Shown here: in pieces, positions 53,365 to 62,839 of the stretch
Position numbering within the stretch: position 1 is the first letter of the stretch
Layout: each line of letters starts with the position of its first letter
Assembly (NCBI GenBank): GCA_963662175.1
Contig: OY759225.1
Coordinates: 11,339,601-11,403,600 of the forward strand
Reading direction: 5' to 3'
DNA length: 64,000 nt
From: Aradus depressus
Taxonomy: Eukaryota; Arthropoda; Insecta; Hemiptera; Aradidae
Notes under the pieces: model-generated
What the model was told of the DNA's origin: nothing
Database searches by the model: none
The model's input: the letters and a program-made list of their open reading frames with translations, nothing else
Program-made: the position numbers and the translations under genes

Positions 53365-53525
53365 ATATTGGAATTGGAAAGTATTTTGATAAACGGCGAT
53401 CGATAAATTATCGATGCTATCGATAGTTGTTCACCGATAGTACCGGACTATCGATAGAGTCCAACTATCAACTATCGCCCATGCCTAGTTAAAGCCCGCG
53501 CATGAGTCACAATACATAACGTAAA

Positions 53526-54005
53526 TGTATCCATACAAAATATGGTATGAGGATACTGAACTCCCTATAGAAGTCAATCATTGATTTTTAGCGCAAAAAT
53601 CAATTGATTTTAAAAGGGGAGAGTAAAACTGAACATCGAATCACTGTTCGATGACATGACTTCCCCTATACCTGGTATGATGGGGAAGTACAAAGTTGTC
53701 GATTGAATGGTTTTTCTATCGATTTATTAAGTGGTACCTGACCTCAGATCAGATTCCCAATCAGTTTGACATTTCCACTCTTATTACAAATGTTCAAATC
53801 TACATTATTGATATATATTTTTTTTTGTATCAATCACTTAGTCCGTATTACTGTTAATCGAATTAGTTTTTGTTGTTATTCAAATTCTACTTCCCCATCT
53901 ATACGAAATGTAGGGGAAGTTATATTTTCGTTCAGAAATTCAATTCAAGTTTTCACTGTAATTTGATATTTTCCGTAATAAACATTAATTTAATTGTAAA
54001 TTAGT
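53526..54005. repeat. Rep-2 copies
   Basis: 53530-53700 and 53885-53960 show Rep-2 blocks (AGAAGTCAATCATTGATTTT, GGGGAAGTTATATTTTCG). The frame 53766-53966 is not supported. Confidence 0.55.
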
Positions 54006-54317
54006 TAGCTACTATGACTCATGTCCGGGCTTTAACTGCGAGGTCATATCGCGTACTACCAGAGCGCTCTTTCGTCACTCTGGTGGACATCTACAGTGGG
54101 AGTCTTAAATTAGCTACTATGACTCATGCCCGGGCTTTAACTTCGAGGTCATATCGCGTACTACTAGAGCGCTCTTTCGTCACTCTAGTGGAATTCTACA
54201 GTGGGTTCTAAATTAGCTACTATGACTCAAGCCCGGGCTTTAACTGCGAGGTCATATAGCCTACTACCAGAGCGCTCTTTCGTCACTTTGGTGGACTTCT
54301 ACACTGGGTCCTAAATT
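54006..54317 (-). repeat. three tandem copies of the SINE-A 3' end
   Basis: Units at about 54007-54112, 54113-54212 and 54213-54317 (106, 100 and 105 bases) each start TAGCTACTATGACTCA. They contain CGGGCTTTAACT, 'AGAGCGCTCTTTCGTCACT' and GGACNTCTACA, then AAAT. The unit is the last ~100 bases of SINE-A, minus strand, plus a short TAGCTA linker. The frame 54014-54211 is a by-product. Confidence 0.92.
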
Positions 54318-54540
54318 AGCTAGTTAGAAGAGTGTGAGGAGAAAGAAGAAAAAGAAAAATAGTCAAAATATAATAAGACAAGATAAAAAATAAATAAATG
54401 CATTATAAAAATATATAAATGTGTAAAATGAGCCAAAAAGGAATAATATTGATTATGATCGAATAATATTATTTATTTATTTTATTTTATTTTATTTTTT
54501 TATTTTATTTTATTTTATTTATTTATTTATTTTCTTTATA
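54318..54540. repeat. A/T-rich and TTTA-rich low-complexity DNA
   Basis: 54465-54535 is a TTTTA/TTTAT array. The rest is A-rich. No gene. Confidence 0.75.
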
Positions 54541-54756
54541 TACCTACTCATATATTTTTAAGTATTTATTTGTACAGTTTTTATTAATTTAATTTTACTT
54601 TTTTTAATGTTTTTTTTTGTTACTACTAATCATAGATGTGTTAGACTCAAGTAGTTATAAATCTAATTTATAAGCTATCATAATGTATAAATTCATTTGA
54701 CGTATCCTATTACCATGTATTGGTTTAACGGAAATAAATTATTATTATCACTTCAA
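54541..54756 (+). mobile_element. TAA-tailed LINE 3' end
   Basis: TACCTACTCATATATTTTTA through 'ACGTATCCTATTACCATGTA', then TTGGTTTAACGGAAATAAATTATTATTA at the end. Same family as 31849-32085 (inverted) and 20487-20645. It has no coding part. Confidence 0.75.
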
Positions 54757-54783
54757 ATATAGGAAATATGATAAAAGACATAC

Positions 54784-55020
54784 AAAGGGTATTCAATAGG
54801 ATATGTGACTGAGTGTGTATATAATGGGTATTCAATAGGATATGTGACTGAGTGAGTATATAATGGGTATTCAATAGGATATGTGACTGAGTGAGTATAT
54901 AATGGGTATTCAATAGGATATGTGACTGAGTGAGTAGGTATATAATGGGTATTCAATAGGATATGTGACTGAGTATAGAATGGGTATTCAATAGGATATG
55001 TGACTGAGTGAGTATATAAA
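54784..55020. repeat. 39-bp tandem repeat, six copies
   Basis: GGGTATTCAATAGGATATGT continues GACTGAGTGAGTATATAAT. Starts at 54787, 54826, 54865, 54904, 54947 and 54982, so spacing is 39, 39, 39, 43 and 35. The minus frames here are by-products. Confidence 0.93.
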
Positions 55021-55063
55021 CACAGATGATGTGATAATTACCAATCAGTTCGTGAATTAACAG

Positions 55064-55131
55064 TTGATGAAGATGACATGGGAGAGACTAATGGAACTGA
55101 CAAGTCCCGTAGCCATTGCTTTGTCGGACAG
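55064..55131 (+). CDS. candidate internal exon, unassigned plus-strand gene
   Basis: The acceptor TTCGTGAATTAACAG ends at 55063. A 68-base open segment encodes DEDDMGETNGTDKSRSHCFV then GQ, and the donor CAG|GTCAGT follows at 55132. Incoming phase needs one base, which would fit the 12.71-kb exon's outgoing phase; outgoing phase is zero. The frame stays open beyond the donor to about 55344 with VSLGSITDTIRERDSTPGLF, so the exon may be longer. The acidic start recalls a cytoplasmic linker. Protein not identified. Confidence 0.45.
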
Positions 55132-55329
55132 GTCAGTCTAGGATCAATAACGGACACGATTAGAGAGAGAGACTCAACCCCAGGTCTTTTCACTCCTCTC
55201 CGACTTCCGTTTCTCTCTCTTTCATTTGGCAACATCAAGAACAATATGATGTATCCAACAAGATGGAGATGTTTACTTATATACTTTCATTATCAAAAAG
55301 ATATTTTCATGAGTAGAATAAACCCTACA

Positions 55330-55640
55330 AGAGAGCGTAGCTCATAGCGTGTTTGGCCACTACGCTCAAGATGGCGGCTTCAAAATCCGGGGGAGATCTT
55401 TACTTTTTTTTTTATTTAAAAGGTAAAAAGAAACATTGAGCACGACGTCCGGGACGTTAAGCGATGGTACAGCCTGTACAATGTCACGTACTTGTTAAAG
55501 ACCCCTCCCGTAGGTGAATAATAAATTTAGAGAAACAAATTAAGAGAATCGGGCTCATGTCGACCAGAGGGACGAAAGAGCGCTCTGGTAGTAGGCGATA
55601 TAACCTTGCAGGAAAAGCACAGGCAAATAATAACTAGGTA
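55330..55640 (+). mobile_element. SINE-A, strongly diverged
   Basis: AGAGCGTAGCTCATAGCGTG head, GACGTCCGGGACGTTAAGCG, ACTTGTTAAAGACCCCTCCC and AAGAGCGCTCTGGTAGTAGG. The B box is mutated (CTTCAAAATCC). Confidence 0.8.
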
Positions 55641-55654
55641 ACTAATTAGAATAC

Positions 55655-55832
55655 TTTTTTAGTCCAAAAATGTTTTGAAACCCATTTTTTTTGCATGTTT
55701 GCTTGATTTACGCGAACAAGTTTCCTAACAAAAAATTGGTTCTTACAAAAAATATTTTCTAATATATTTCCAATCGCTTAGTATTGTCATATTTGAGAGA
55801 GAACCAACAAGTCCAAAGTTATAGAAAAGTAA
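55655..55832 (+). repeat. Rep-1 fragment
   Basis: AAAATGTTTTGAAACCCATT, GCTTGATTTACGCGAACAAG and CAATCGCTTAGTATTGTCAT match the 3' half of Rep-1. Confidence 0.6.
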
Positions 55833-55836
55833 TGTT

Positions 55837-56004
55837 AGTTATTATGACTTATGCCCGGGCTTTACATACGAGTTCAAATCGCCTACTACCAGAGTGCTCT
55901 TTCGTCGCTCTAATGAACATGAACCCGACTTTACAATGGGAGTCCTAAATTTTTATTCACCTGGAGAAATGGTCTTGAACGAGTACCTGACATCGTACAG
56001 GCTC
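55837..56004 (-). mobile_element. SINE-A fragment abutting a LINE tail
   Basis: TTATGACTTATGCCCGGGCT through CCTGACATCGTACAGGCTCG, minus strand. It ends abruptly where LINE coding begins. Confidence 0.82.
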
Positions 56005-56184
56005 GCTCGACGATGGGCTAAATTCTGCACGGAGTGGATTCCTAGAGACAGAAGAAGAGGAAAAGGAAGACCAGGACTGCGGTGGAGGGACGAGGTAGTG
56101 GAGAGAATAGGGGATGGATGGTGCACAGTGGCCAGCAACAGAGAAACATGGAACAAATGTGTAACAGTATTACTTAAGAAATAA
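56005..56184 (+). pseudogene. LINE C-terminal fragment (RTE-like)
   Basis: The plus-strand frame reads LARRWAKFCTEWIPRDRRRG, 'KGRPGLRWRDEVVERIGDGW', CTVASNRETWNKCV, and TAA at 56182. RG.GRP..RW.DE......W...A..R..W is the characteristic end of many RTE/BovB-like and related LINE proteins, from memory. Only about 55 residues remain. The start proposed at 55894 lies in the SINE and is spurious. Confidence 0.72.
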
Positions 56185-56359
56185 TTTAATTCAGGAACAA
56201 TCGTTAAAATTCAATATCAACTAGTTGTCATTTTCCTTTTTTTTCATTCATTAATTTAAAAATTCTTCTCTGATTTCTTCTGTTGAAATAGCAGTAGACT
56301 CAAAACCTCCAAAAGGAGAGGCTTTTGTTCTAAAAGAATGTCAATAAAGCTATTAATTT

Positions 56360-56685
56360 ATACAACACGTTTGTGAGATGACAGAAATTTTGTTTGGGAT
56401 AACGTTAACTCCCAATAAAATGAATATATCGACACGCGATTTTATAAGTATAACCAGAATCTAGAAATATCGGTCAAAGGAAAGAGGGGGATAAGAGTAC
56501 TAATAACTCTCGATGTAATGAATATATCGATACAAAAATTAGGATGAGGATTCAGAAGCTCTTTAAGTCAACTATTGATGTTTAGCCCGAACGATCGATT
56601 ATTTTTGAAGGGAGAGCAAATACTTAATTCGAGTTGAGGAAGTACATTGTCAGTGATTCAACGGCAACTTTTCTTTTTCTCTAAC
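56360..56685 (-). repeat. Rep-2 copy
   Basis: 'ATAAAATGAATATATCGACA', 'TAAGTCAACTATTGATGTTT', GGAAGTACATTGTCAGTGATTC. Same layout as other Rep-2 copies. Confidence 0.6.
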
Positions 56686-56691
56686 GTTGGG

Positions 56692-57020
56692 CTATCTACA
56701 GGTAGACCAATCCACTCTAAACATCCAAGGGTAGTCGGGAGGAATGAAAGCAATTGAATAGGACTGAAGACAGAGAGTGATCCAATTATCAATGTTGACT
56801 TGGATGTGAGAGTGGTGACTCCCATCTTGGAGAACATCAAACATGGACTCTGTTTGGAACTGTGCCCAGTCTTCTGGAGTCAGCACTCTCTCCAAACATT
56901 CAATTTGGATAGTACAAGAAGGACTTCTACCGTCTGGTCGTACTGACCCATCATCTCATCAACAGTCGTTCTGTAGAGGAACAATCCAAATATGTCATTG
57001 TGTTAGAAGAGTATCATCTC
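56692..57020 (-). pseudogene. coding-like minus-strand block, unassigned
   Basis: Two overlapping minus-strand frames look protein-like. One starts after an acceptor-like TTGGATTGTTCCTCTACAG (ending near 56973): 'TTVDEMMGQYDQTVEVLLVL' then SKLNVWREC and a stop. The other (to 56692): ECLERVLTPEDWAQFQTESM, 'FDVLQDGSHHSHIQVNIDNW', 'IPPDYPWMFRVDWSTCR'. A single frameshift would join them. It could be a gene or transposon fragment; family not recognised. The plus frame at 56843-57046 is probably a shadow. Confidence 0.35.
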
Positions 57021-57069
57021 ACATCTCCGTCAGACGCTGCTTGTGATCATATAAAAATGTGGTCATAAT

Positions 57070-57170
57070 GGGACTTTCATAACCTCCCATCCGAAGGATG
57101 GCATGCTCAAGGTTTTTACACCAACTAGATTGAGCTCATCCTCTGAGCTACCGGCATTCTCTCTCATACT
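57070..57170 (-). mobile_element. SINE-A scrap
   Basis: CTCCCATCCGAAGGATGGCA and CCTCTGAGCTACCGGC are the outer parts of a minus-strand copy with the middle lost. Confidence 0.65.
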
Positions 57171-57605
57171 GTAGGTATAAAAAAGTAAAAATATTATTTA
57201 CTACCAAGAAAAATTACATAATATAAAATTATTTTGGAGCAGAGCTCCTTAGTCTCTCTGTGAGTTGGTAAAATAGTTACGACACGGAAATGGCAACGAA
57301 AGTTTCACTCTCCCCACCCCGACTCCGCCGACTGGCATTAGGAAGGTTTGGGAGGGGATGAATGAATCTTGGCGGGCTTTGTATCGATATGACTCCTCAA
57401 TTTTTGAATATGACCTTTGAATGGATATTTCAATTTGTAATTTTGCAGAAGAGAGGGCTTAAACCATTGATTAAGTTTCTTTATGACACATTCAAACTGA
57501 GAATGGTTAATGATCGAAAGTTAACTATATACAACAAGAGATTATCTACATAAACGTGGCACAACTATAGTCACTGTTTTTGCGAAATTCGTAGAAAAGA
57601 TAAAG
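57171..57605. other. unassigned stretch
   Basis: 57295-57360 is briefly GC-rich (ATGGCAACGAAAGTTTCACT, a 22-codon open frame). Nothing else was recognised. The 63-residue frame 57362-57553 has no supporting evidence. Confidence 0.35.
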
Positions 57606-58137
57606 AAAAAACCTCCATTACTCGAAATCTCAACCCTCTATTAGTCGAAATAATCAGTGATATTTTCCCTCTATAACTCGAAAAAATAAATTGGACCTCT
57701 GTATCTCGAACATAGCAATGTTTTATTTTACAACCTTTACAACTCGATTATTTGAAACTTATTACCTCTATAGCTCGAAGAAAAATAAGTTACCGACTTT
57801 AAGAATTTGCCGACAGTGTACACCATTGTTTCTTAGAAAACAATTCAGGAGTACACAATAAATAGGATTACCAATTATCTAAAGCAAAAAAAAATTACTG
57901 ACTTTTTTTAATACCTACATATACTACGTATTTTTTATTTTAAGGATGTTTTGAAATAATGTTGATTTATAATAAATATAAATATGTTTGTTACCTCTGT
58001 AACTTGAATTTTTATTTATTTCACCTCTCTAACTCACAATTAGTTAGAATGAATCTTAACCTCTACAAGTCGAAAACTCTATAACTCGAATTTTTTTGCG
58101 TCTCCCTTGATGTTCGACTTATAGAGGTTCTACTGTA
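57606..58137 (-). mobile_element. pogo/Tigger-type MITE, second copy
   Basis: Inverted match of 27168-27770. The outer end reads TATAGAGGTTCTACTG|TA at 58123-58137. Repeated TATAACTCGAA-type motifs run along its length. The other end, near 57607, again lacks the terminal CAG. Confidence 0.8.
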
Positions 58138-59088
58138 TATGATTCCATGACAAATTGTACATTACACTATAAAATTGTATATTATACTATTTTAACATTA
58201 TAATATTATGTAAATAAAATTTTATTACAACTACTCCTTATAAATTTACATGAACAATTTTATAATTTGAAATAATTTCAATTTAAAATGACTTTTGGCC
58301 AAAAATTATTTTCAACCAAAAAACATCAGGGAGGAGCTCCGTTCCTGGCGCGCCTTCCGTGACGCACACCGGTTTTTGCAAATAATTTGTAACCGCATAA
58401 TCTCCTTCTTTCTTTTGTTCGATTTTGCTGAGAATCAATAGGTGTCGTCGTTCAAGGGTTCTGGATTCACATATAAAATTTTGTGGCGATACATTCTATC
58501 GGAAGTTATCGTATTCACAAGAAGACACACAGACAAAAATTTTATTTTTAATTTTTAGAATCTGGAGGTCGAAAAACATGAAATTCCTTTGAATACTCTG
58601 CATCAAATTTTCGACCGATTACATAACTTCTCCTATACTTCGTATTAGATAAGAATGTAATATGCGAAACTGGCGAATAACAAATTCGCGAATGTTGATC
58701 GACTTACTGTATATTAATGACATTTCTTTTCGAGTTGTATGAAAAGATTGTACATAAAACTGAAATGAATATATTTTTCCTCTTTTTTTTACAGAACTTC
58801 TTATTTTCTTTATTATTAGAATTTGGCCGACGCTATATTGTAGGGCCTTGTGCTAGAATTTCCCAGAGAAATAAGAGGAAAAAAATATCTGTTTACATTT
58901 GAGGAGTGGTTTTGTTGGCACTTTGAGAAGGCCCAAGCCTTCTCAACGACTTGTTTTCATGCCCCAACCCTAGAGTTTCTTATACTTCAAACTTTTTCAC
59001 ATAAAACAACTTCAAGATTCTAATTCCGTTTTTTTTTTTTCATCAGATACTTAAAAAAAAAAATGGAAATAAAGAAAAAAATGAAATA
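58138..59088. repeat. AT-rich DNA, Rep-2 copy, small perfect hairpin
   Basis: 58390-58660 is Rep-2 ('TTTTGCTGAGAATCAATAGG', ACATAACTTCTCCTATACTT). 58923-58946 is a perfect 10-bp hairpin, TTGAGAAGGC-CCAA-GCCTTCTCAA. Not a terminator in a eukaryote; no function known. The frame 58717-58902 is unsupported. Confidence 0.5.
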
Positions 59089-59337
59089 TATGTGATGTGG
59101 CCATAACAGAACTTTCTTATGCCAACCCCATTTTCACATATCACTCTCATAATGATTTCAAACTTGCGATACTGGCTATATGAAAATAATGTGTTGGCAT
59201 CAGCGGTCGTCCTTATTTCATTTTTATATATCGAGTAAACTAGTATGAAATGAACTTTAGCGAGTATGGGGGAGGGAAATTGATCTGTAAAAAAGGGATT
59301 GGTATAAGAAAATCCTTTAATAACCACATCAAATGTA
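59089..59337. mobile_element. MITE-T copy
   Basis: Left TATGTGATGTGGCCATAACA continues GAACTTTCTTATGCCAACC. Right GGGATTGGTATAAGAAAATC continues CTTTAATAACCACATCA. The arms are more diverged than in the 30.9-kb copy. The 122-residue minus frame (59043-59411) is a shadow. Confidence 0.75.
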
Positions 59338-59344
59338 TTTATGT

Positions 59345-59640
59345 GATAGTAAGATGTTGTGGGACGAGATTTCTCATAGAAATAAAAGAACTTGCCTTCC
59401 CACTGTTTCATTTTTGACCAGAACCGGTTCTCAATGCCACAGCGTCATCATCAGTGGTACACATATGATAAAAAATATATAATATACAAATAATGAAAGA
59501 TTTACACTTTTCATTATTTGTATATCAAATTTATTCTATCATAGATTTAACACTGATGATGATGCTGTTGAAAAACGGTTCTGGTCAAAAATAAAACAGT
59601 GAAAAGACAACGTCTTTTGACGTAAAAACGTCTATTCGCT
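59345..59640. mobile_element. IRE-B short copy
   Basis: Arms 59394-59490 and 59505-59612 are inverted (TTCCCACTGTTTCATTTTTG; AAAATAAAACAGTG). Hammerhead-like cores lie at about 59452 (minus) and 59552 (plus, CTGATGA). The outer block ATGTTGTGGGACGAGATTTC to the left matches the tail beyond 23870. There is no SINE inside, unlike the 22.5-23.9 kb copy. Confidence 0.75.
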
Positions 59641-59649
59641 CGTTAACAC

Positions 59650-60244
59650 AGTGATAGCCGGTCAAATTTTCTTGTGTTACAAAATACCGTCAGATTTCAT
59701 TCGATAATAACTACGAGACTAATAATGCGATAACAACGGTTGAGGTCACAGTGGATAGAGCATGTCTGTACGTGTTTGTTGTGCAGTGTTTGTTTTGCCT
59801 GTGACGTTATCGTGCTAGTATGGGCGCCGGCGGATGATTGCTGCGAATTAGCGTTTTGTAAAATTAGAAATTAGTGTAGCGTAATAACGCGTTTAGATAG
59901 GACATTGATTCGGGTGTCATTGTAAATAGCTTGAGAAGCACTATTAGGACTCAAAGTGAAACAATTAAAATATTAGCCGAAATATATGTAAAAATCGGTA
60001 TTAAATTGAAAATTATAAAAACATTAAAGATGTCTCATATGAAGCGTAAATATGCGCGGAATTATAGAAAACGCATATCAGAGGAAAGCTCGCATCAAAA
60101 GGAATTTAAAAAACATAAGAAGTCTAGTGCCGAGCAAATGCAAGAGCTATGGCAGCATCGAAAAGAAAATGAAAAATGATTTTATCCCGACGATTTTCAG
60201 TGGACCTTGACTACGCCTTAATGTTTTTTTCTTTCTATATCTGA
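59650..60244 (+). repeat. Rep-3 copy 2 with small basic ORF (intact site)
   Basis: Continuous match to 25205-25763 plus 26664-26725, without the LINE. The ORF 60030-60179 encodes MSHMKRKYARNYRKRISEES then SHQKEFKKHKKSSAEQMQEL. It differs from the other copy by a few residues, and both keep the frame. 59750-59880 is GC-richer, possibly a 5' leader. Element type unknown. Confidence 0.72.
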
Positions 60245-60412
60245 TATATTTAATTTCAAAAGTTTTTATTAATCAGACTGCCTGATGATGAAGGCAACCT
60301 CGAAAGCCTGCTAGCTAATACAAATAAAAAATCTTTGTGGGGTAAGATTACATCTTATTTGTCAACCTGTGAAATAACCACTTCTCACTATATCAGCCAT
60401 CTTCGTATTGTT
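60245..60412 (+). mobile_element. IRE-A single arm with tail
   Basis: CAGACTGCCTGATGATGAAG (core CTGATGA at 60282), CTCGAAAGCCTGCTAGC, then the family tail CACTTCTCACTATATCAGCC. The opposing arm is missing. Confidence 0.75.
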
Positions 60413-60664
60413 GAATATTAGGTTTTGTAGAGGGGGCGAAAAATTAATTGATTAATTCGTTCTGGGGAAGTACATTGCCGGAGATTCACCGACGACTTAT
60501 TTTTTAGACTTTCTTTGGGTTCTAGATCTTGTTCCATGTCTTGTCGTTTAATACACATTTCAGATTTTCTCTGAGGGAGTAATGAAACAGTTCAAAGACT
60601 GCATGTTTTATGTCTACCGTCTCTCACCTTCTGCATAAAATGTTTCTGCATCTTTATTTTATAG

Positions 60665-60759
60665 TTTTCTTAGAGTCATGTGGCCCATCTTGGCCCGTCT
60701 TTGAAATCTGTATGTTCCCAAGACTCCGGGACTATAAACCTGAAGCTAGAATTGGATAG
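60665..60759 (+). CDS. weak candidate exon or gene remnant
   Basis: An acceptor-like CATCTTTATTTTATAG ends at 60664, followed by FLESCGPSWPVFEICMFPRL and RDYKPEARIG, then TAG. Just upstream another protein-like frame, SEGVMKQFKDCMFYVYRLSP, stops at about 60629. Composition is richer than the surroundings. It could be a terminal exon or a decayed transposon ORF. Confidence 0.22.
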
Positions 60760-61917
60760 CAACCTGTAGGAGTCAGTTGCCACCCAAATTGTATTTTATG
60801 TAAAACTCTAGAAAATAAGCTCTATTAAAGTTGTTGGTGAATTGTACTTCCCCAGTGTGAATGAATTCACAAAGTTTCCACTCTCGCTCTGTAATCTTGC
60901 GATCAGAGGATCCCTCGAACATCGAATTTCTGACCAATTACATAACAAATTATAAAGAAAACAGGAATGTTTTTTAATATTGTCTATTTCACAAGATATA
61001 TAAAATCCATCAGCACTTCATTATTCATCTATTTTTATTTTACTTTTCTTCTATATTACGAGAATATTTCTTATTTTAGTCACTTTTTCTTTTTCTCATT
61101 CTTTTATTTTTATTATTATTATTGTATTGGAGGTAGCCTATTTATCTTGTAATGTTTATCTTCTATTTTGTGATAATCTAAAGGCAGTAAATAAAAAAAA
61201 AAAAAAAAAATCGGCAGTTATTGAGTTTTCTGAGTTAAGCTTCCCCCCTATCCTCCCCCCCCCCCCCTTCCTCTGGTCTATTTGGCTGAAAAACAATAGT
61301 TGTCACTAGACGGTACTGAATTTACATGAAAATTTCGTGTCGATAGATTCATTCTATCGAGAGTTATCATGTTCACAGACATACAGAGTTTTTTTTTTCA
61401 TATTTGGAATCTAGAATTTGGAAAACACGAAATTGCGTTGAAAACCGATTACATAACTTATCCTATATTTCGTATGGGGAAGTAAAATTAAGCTTGCAAG
61501 AAAGTTGTGAGGAATGAAGCTTTCTTCCGCAAGGTGACCTTGTAAGTAGGTACTACCGGAAGACTAAACGTACCTCTATTTCTATATGTTCGCAAGGAAA
61601 ATATTTAATAGGATTTTCTGTTCAATTGGACGGATTTCCCAGGGAAAACAGTTCCCAACTTCCTTCTGGTGGGTGCGTCCTTCATCCTGTTTTCCACCTA
61701 ATTTCCTCTTCTATATGGACCGACATCGTCCAACCACAGCATATTAATCCATGTGTCTCCTCCCAAAGTTAATTTAAAATCTTATATAACTTTCATCTTT
61801 TAAGCTTAGAGGTTAATTGAAGATTTGAACTCCAAAAGGGTCTAAACGCCAAAAATTAATTTTTTGAGTTTTAAATCTAAAGAAATTAAGTGACTAATGC
61901 CGGCTCCACACCATACA
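60760..61917. repeat. Rep-2 copies and unassigned DNA
   Basis: 60835-60950 and 61205-61490 are Rep-2 (TTTGGCTGAAAAACAATAGT, 'TGGAAAACACGAAATTGCGT'). A C run lies at 61257-61267. 61500-61917 shows no feature. Confidence 0.5.
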
Positions 61918-62075
61918 AGTATAGTTAGTTATTATAACTCATGCCCGGGCTTTAACTACGAGGTCATATTGCCTACTTCCAAAGCGCTATTTCATCCCTC
62001 TGTTGGACAATGGTCCTAAATTTAAATTAGGTGTCTTTAACGAATACCTGACATCCAATAGGCTCGGGAGAATAT
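61918..62075 (-). mobile_element. SINE-A 3' part
   Basis: GTTAGTTATTATAACTCATG, CCGGGCTTTAACTACGAGGTC and AACGAATACCTGACATCC, minus strand, with the internal region shortened. Confidence 0.8.
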
Positions 62076-62839
62076 TGTTAATCCTTTCTTGAATTTTCCC
62101 TTAGTTACCTAATCATTCCTCATCACTTACCTAATTATTAACCATACTTTTGAAATACTCGTGAATGATGCCTCTCTAAAGTTGATTTAACCGAAAACAC
62201 TCTCTTCACTTGGAATAGTCTGCCGTAGTGAATAAATGGTTAAATTGCAGTTATCTCGTGAATGATTCCTCAAAGAAGTAGATTAAGTTGATTTAACTGA
62301 GAACATACACAATTTTACGAGATACCAAGAAACCCACATCTTTATAATTCCGTAAGTATTAGAGTCCTGAGCTCCCAACGTCTTCACAGTGTGCAGATGG
62401 CTTGGGAGATGATCACAGTAAACTCATTTTGGCCATTTTACGACTTAACAACTTATTCCCTGTAACCATATATATATCTATATAATGAGACAGCTAATTA
62501 TTCATTGAATTGATTAGTTTCCTTCTTTGATTTATAAATCTAAAAAAAGGGTGGCATCCTTGTCCTTATTTAGGGTGCTTTGGTGAAAATAAAGGAAAAT
62601 GATAACTACATTTTTAAATCACAATGTTTTATAAGTTATATATTTGTAATTTCTTTTTTTGTAAATGATTAAAAAAAAAAAAAGGTTAATGGGTTAGTGA
62701 ACAAAATAATTTTTTTACAATAGATTAAATAAACCTCTTATAAGTTAACTTAGACAAAAAAATGTACTCTTGGCAAATGACAACAAACTATATGGTTATA
62801 AATATGGATTATAAAATTTCTGGCAACTCACGGCATCCT
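62076..62839. other. AT-rich stretch, nothing recognised
   Basis: Contains two similar blocks with GTTGATTTAACCGAAAACA-type and GTGAATGATTCCTC-type sequence (62160-62310), perhaps a decayed repeat. No gene. Confidence 0.35.

Larger units (their letters stand above)
52091..53495. mobile_element. hAT-type transposon, deleted, with 8-bp target duplication
   Basis: GTTAAAGC lies at 52091-52098 and 53488-53495. The ends are TAGGGATAGTCGATAGTACT on the left and, read inward from the right, TAGGCATGGGCGATAGTTGA. Both ends also carry many ATCGATA motifs. An 8-base duplication plus TAGGG-type ends and a BED finger inside support hAT. The transposase catalytic region is gone. It is about 1.39 kb including the nested SINE. 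Confidence 0.88.
52012..53525 (+). mobile_element. SINE-A 3' part, split by a hAT element
   Basis: 52012-52098 (TGTAGGACTCCAATGAAGGG ... CTCATAGTTAAAGC) resumes at 53488-53520 (GTTAAAGCCCGCGCATGAGT, CACAATACATAAC). The shared GTTAAAGC is the duplicated target. Confidence 0.88.

Noticed and set aside
54725..54956. minus-strand ORFs of repeated THYI..QSHIL type
   Set aside because: They come from the 39-bp tandem repeat.
58923..58946. perfect hairpin as a rho-independent terminator
   Set aside because: There is no bacterial context. It is simply a short palindrome.
59043..59411. 122-residue minus-strand ORF
   Set aside because: It lies across MITE-T inverted ends and is biased by them. No prot-like motif.
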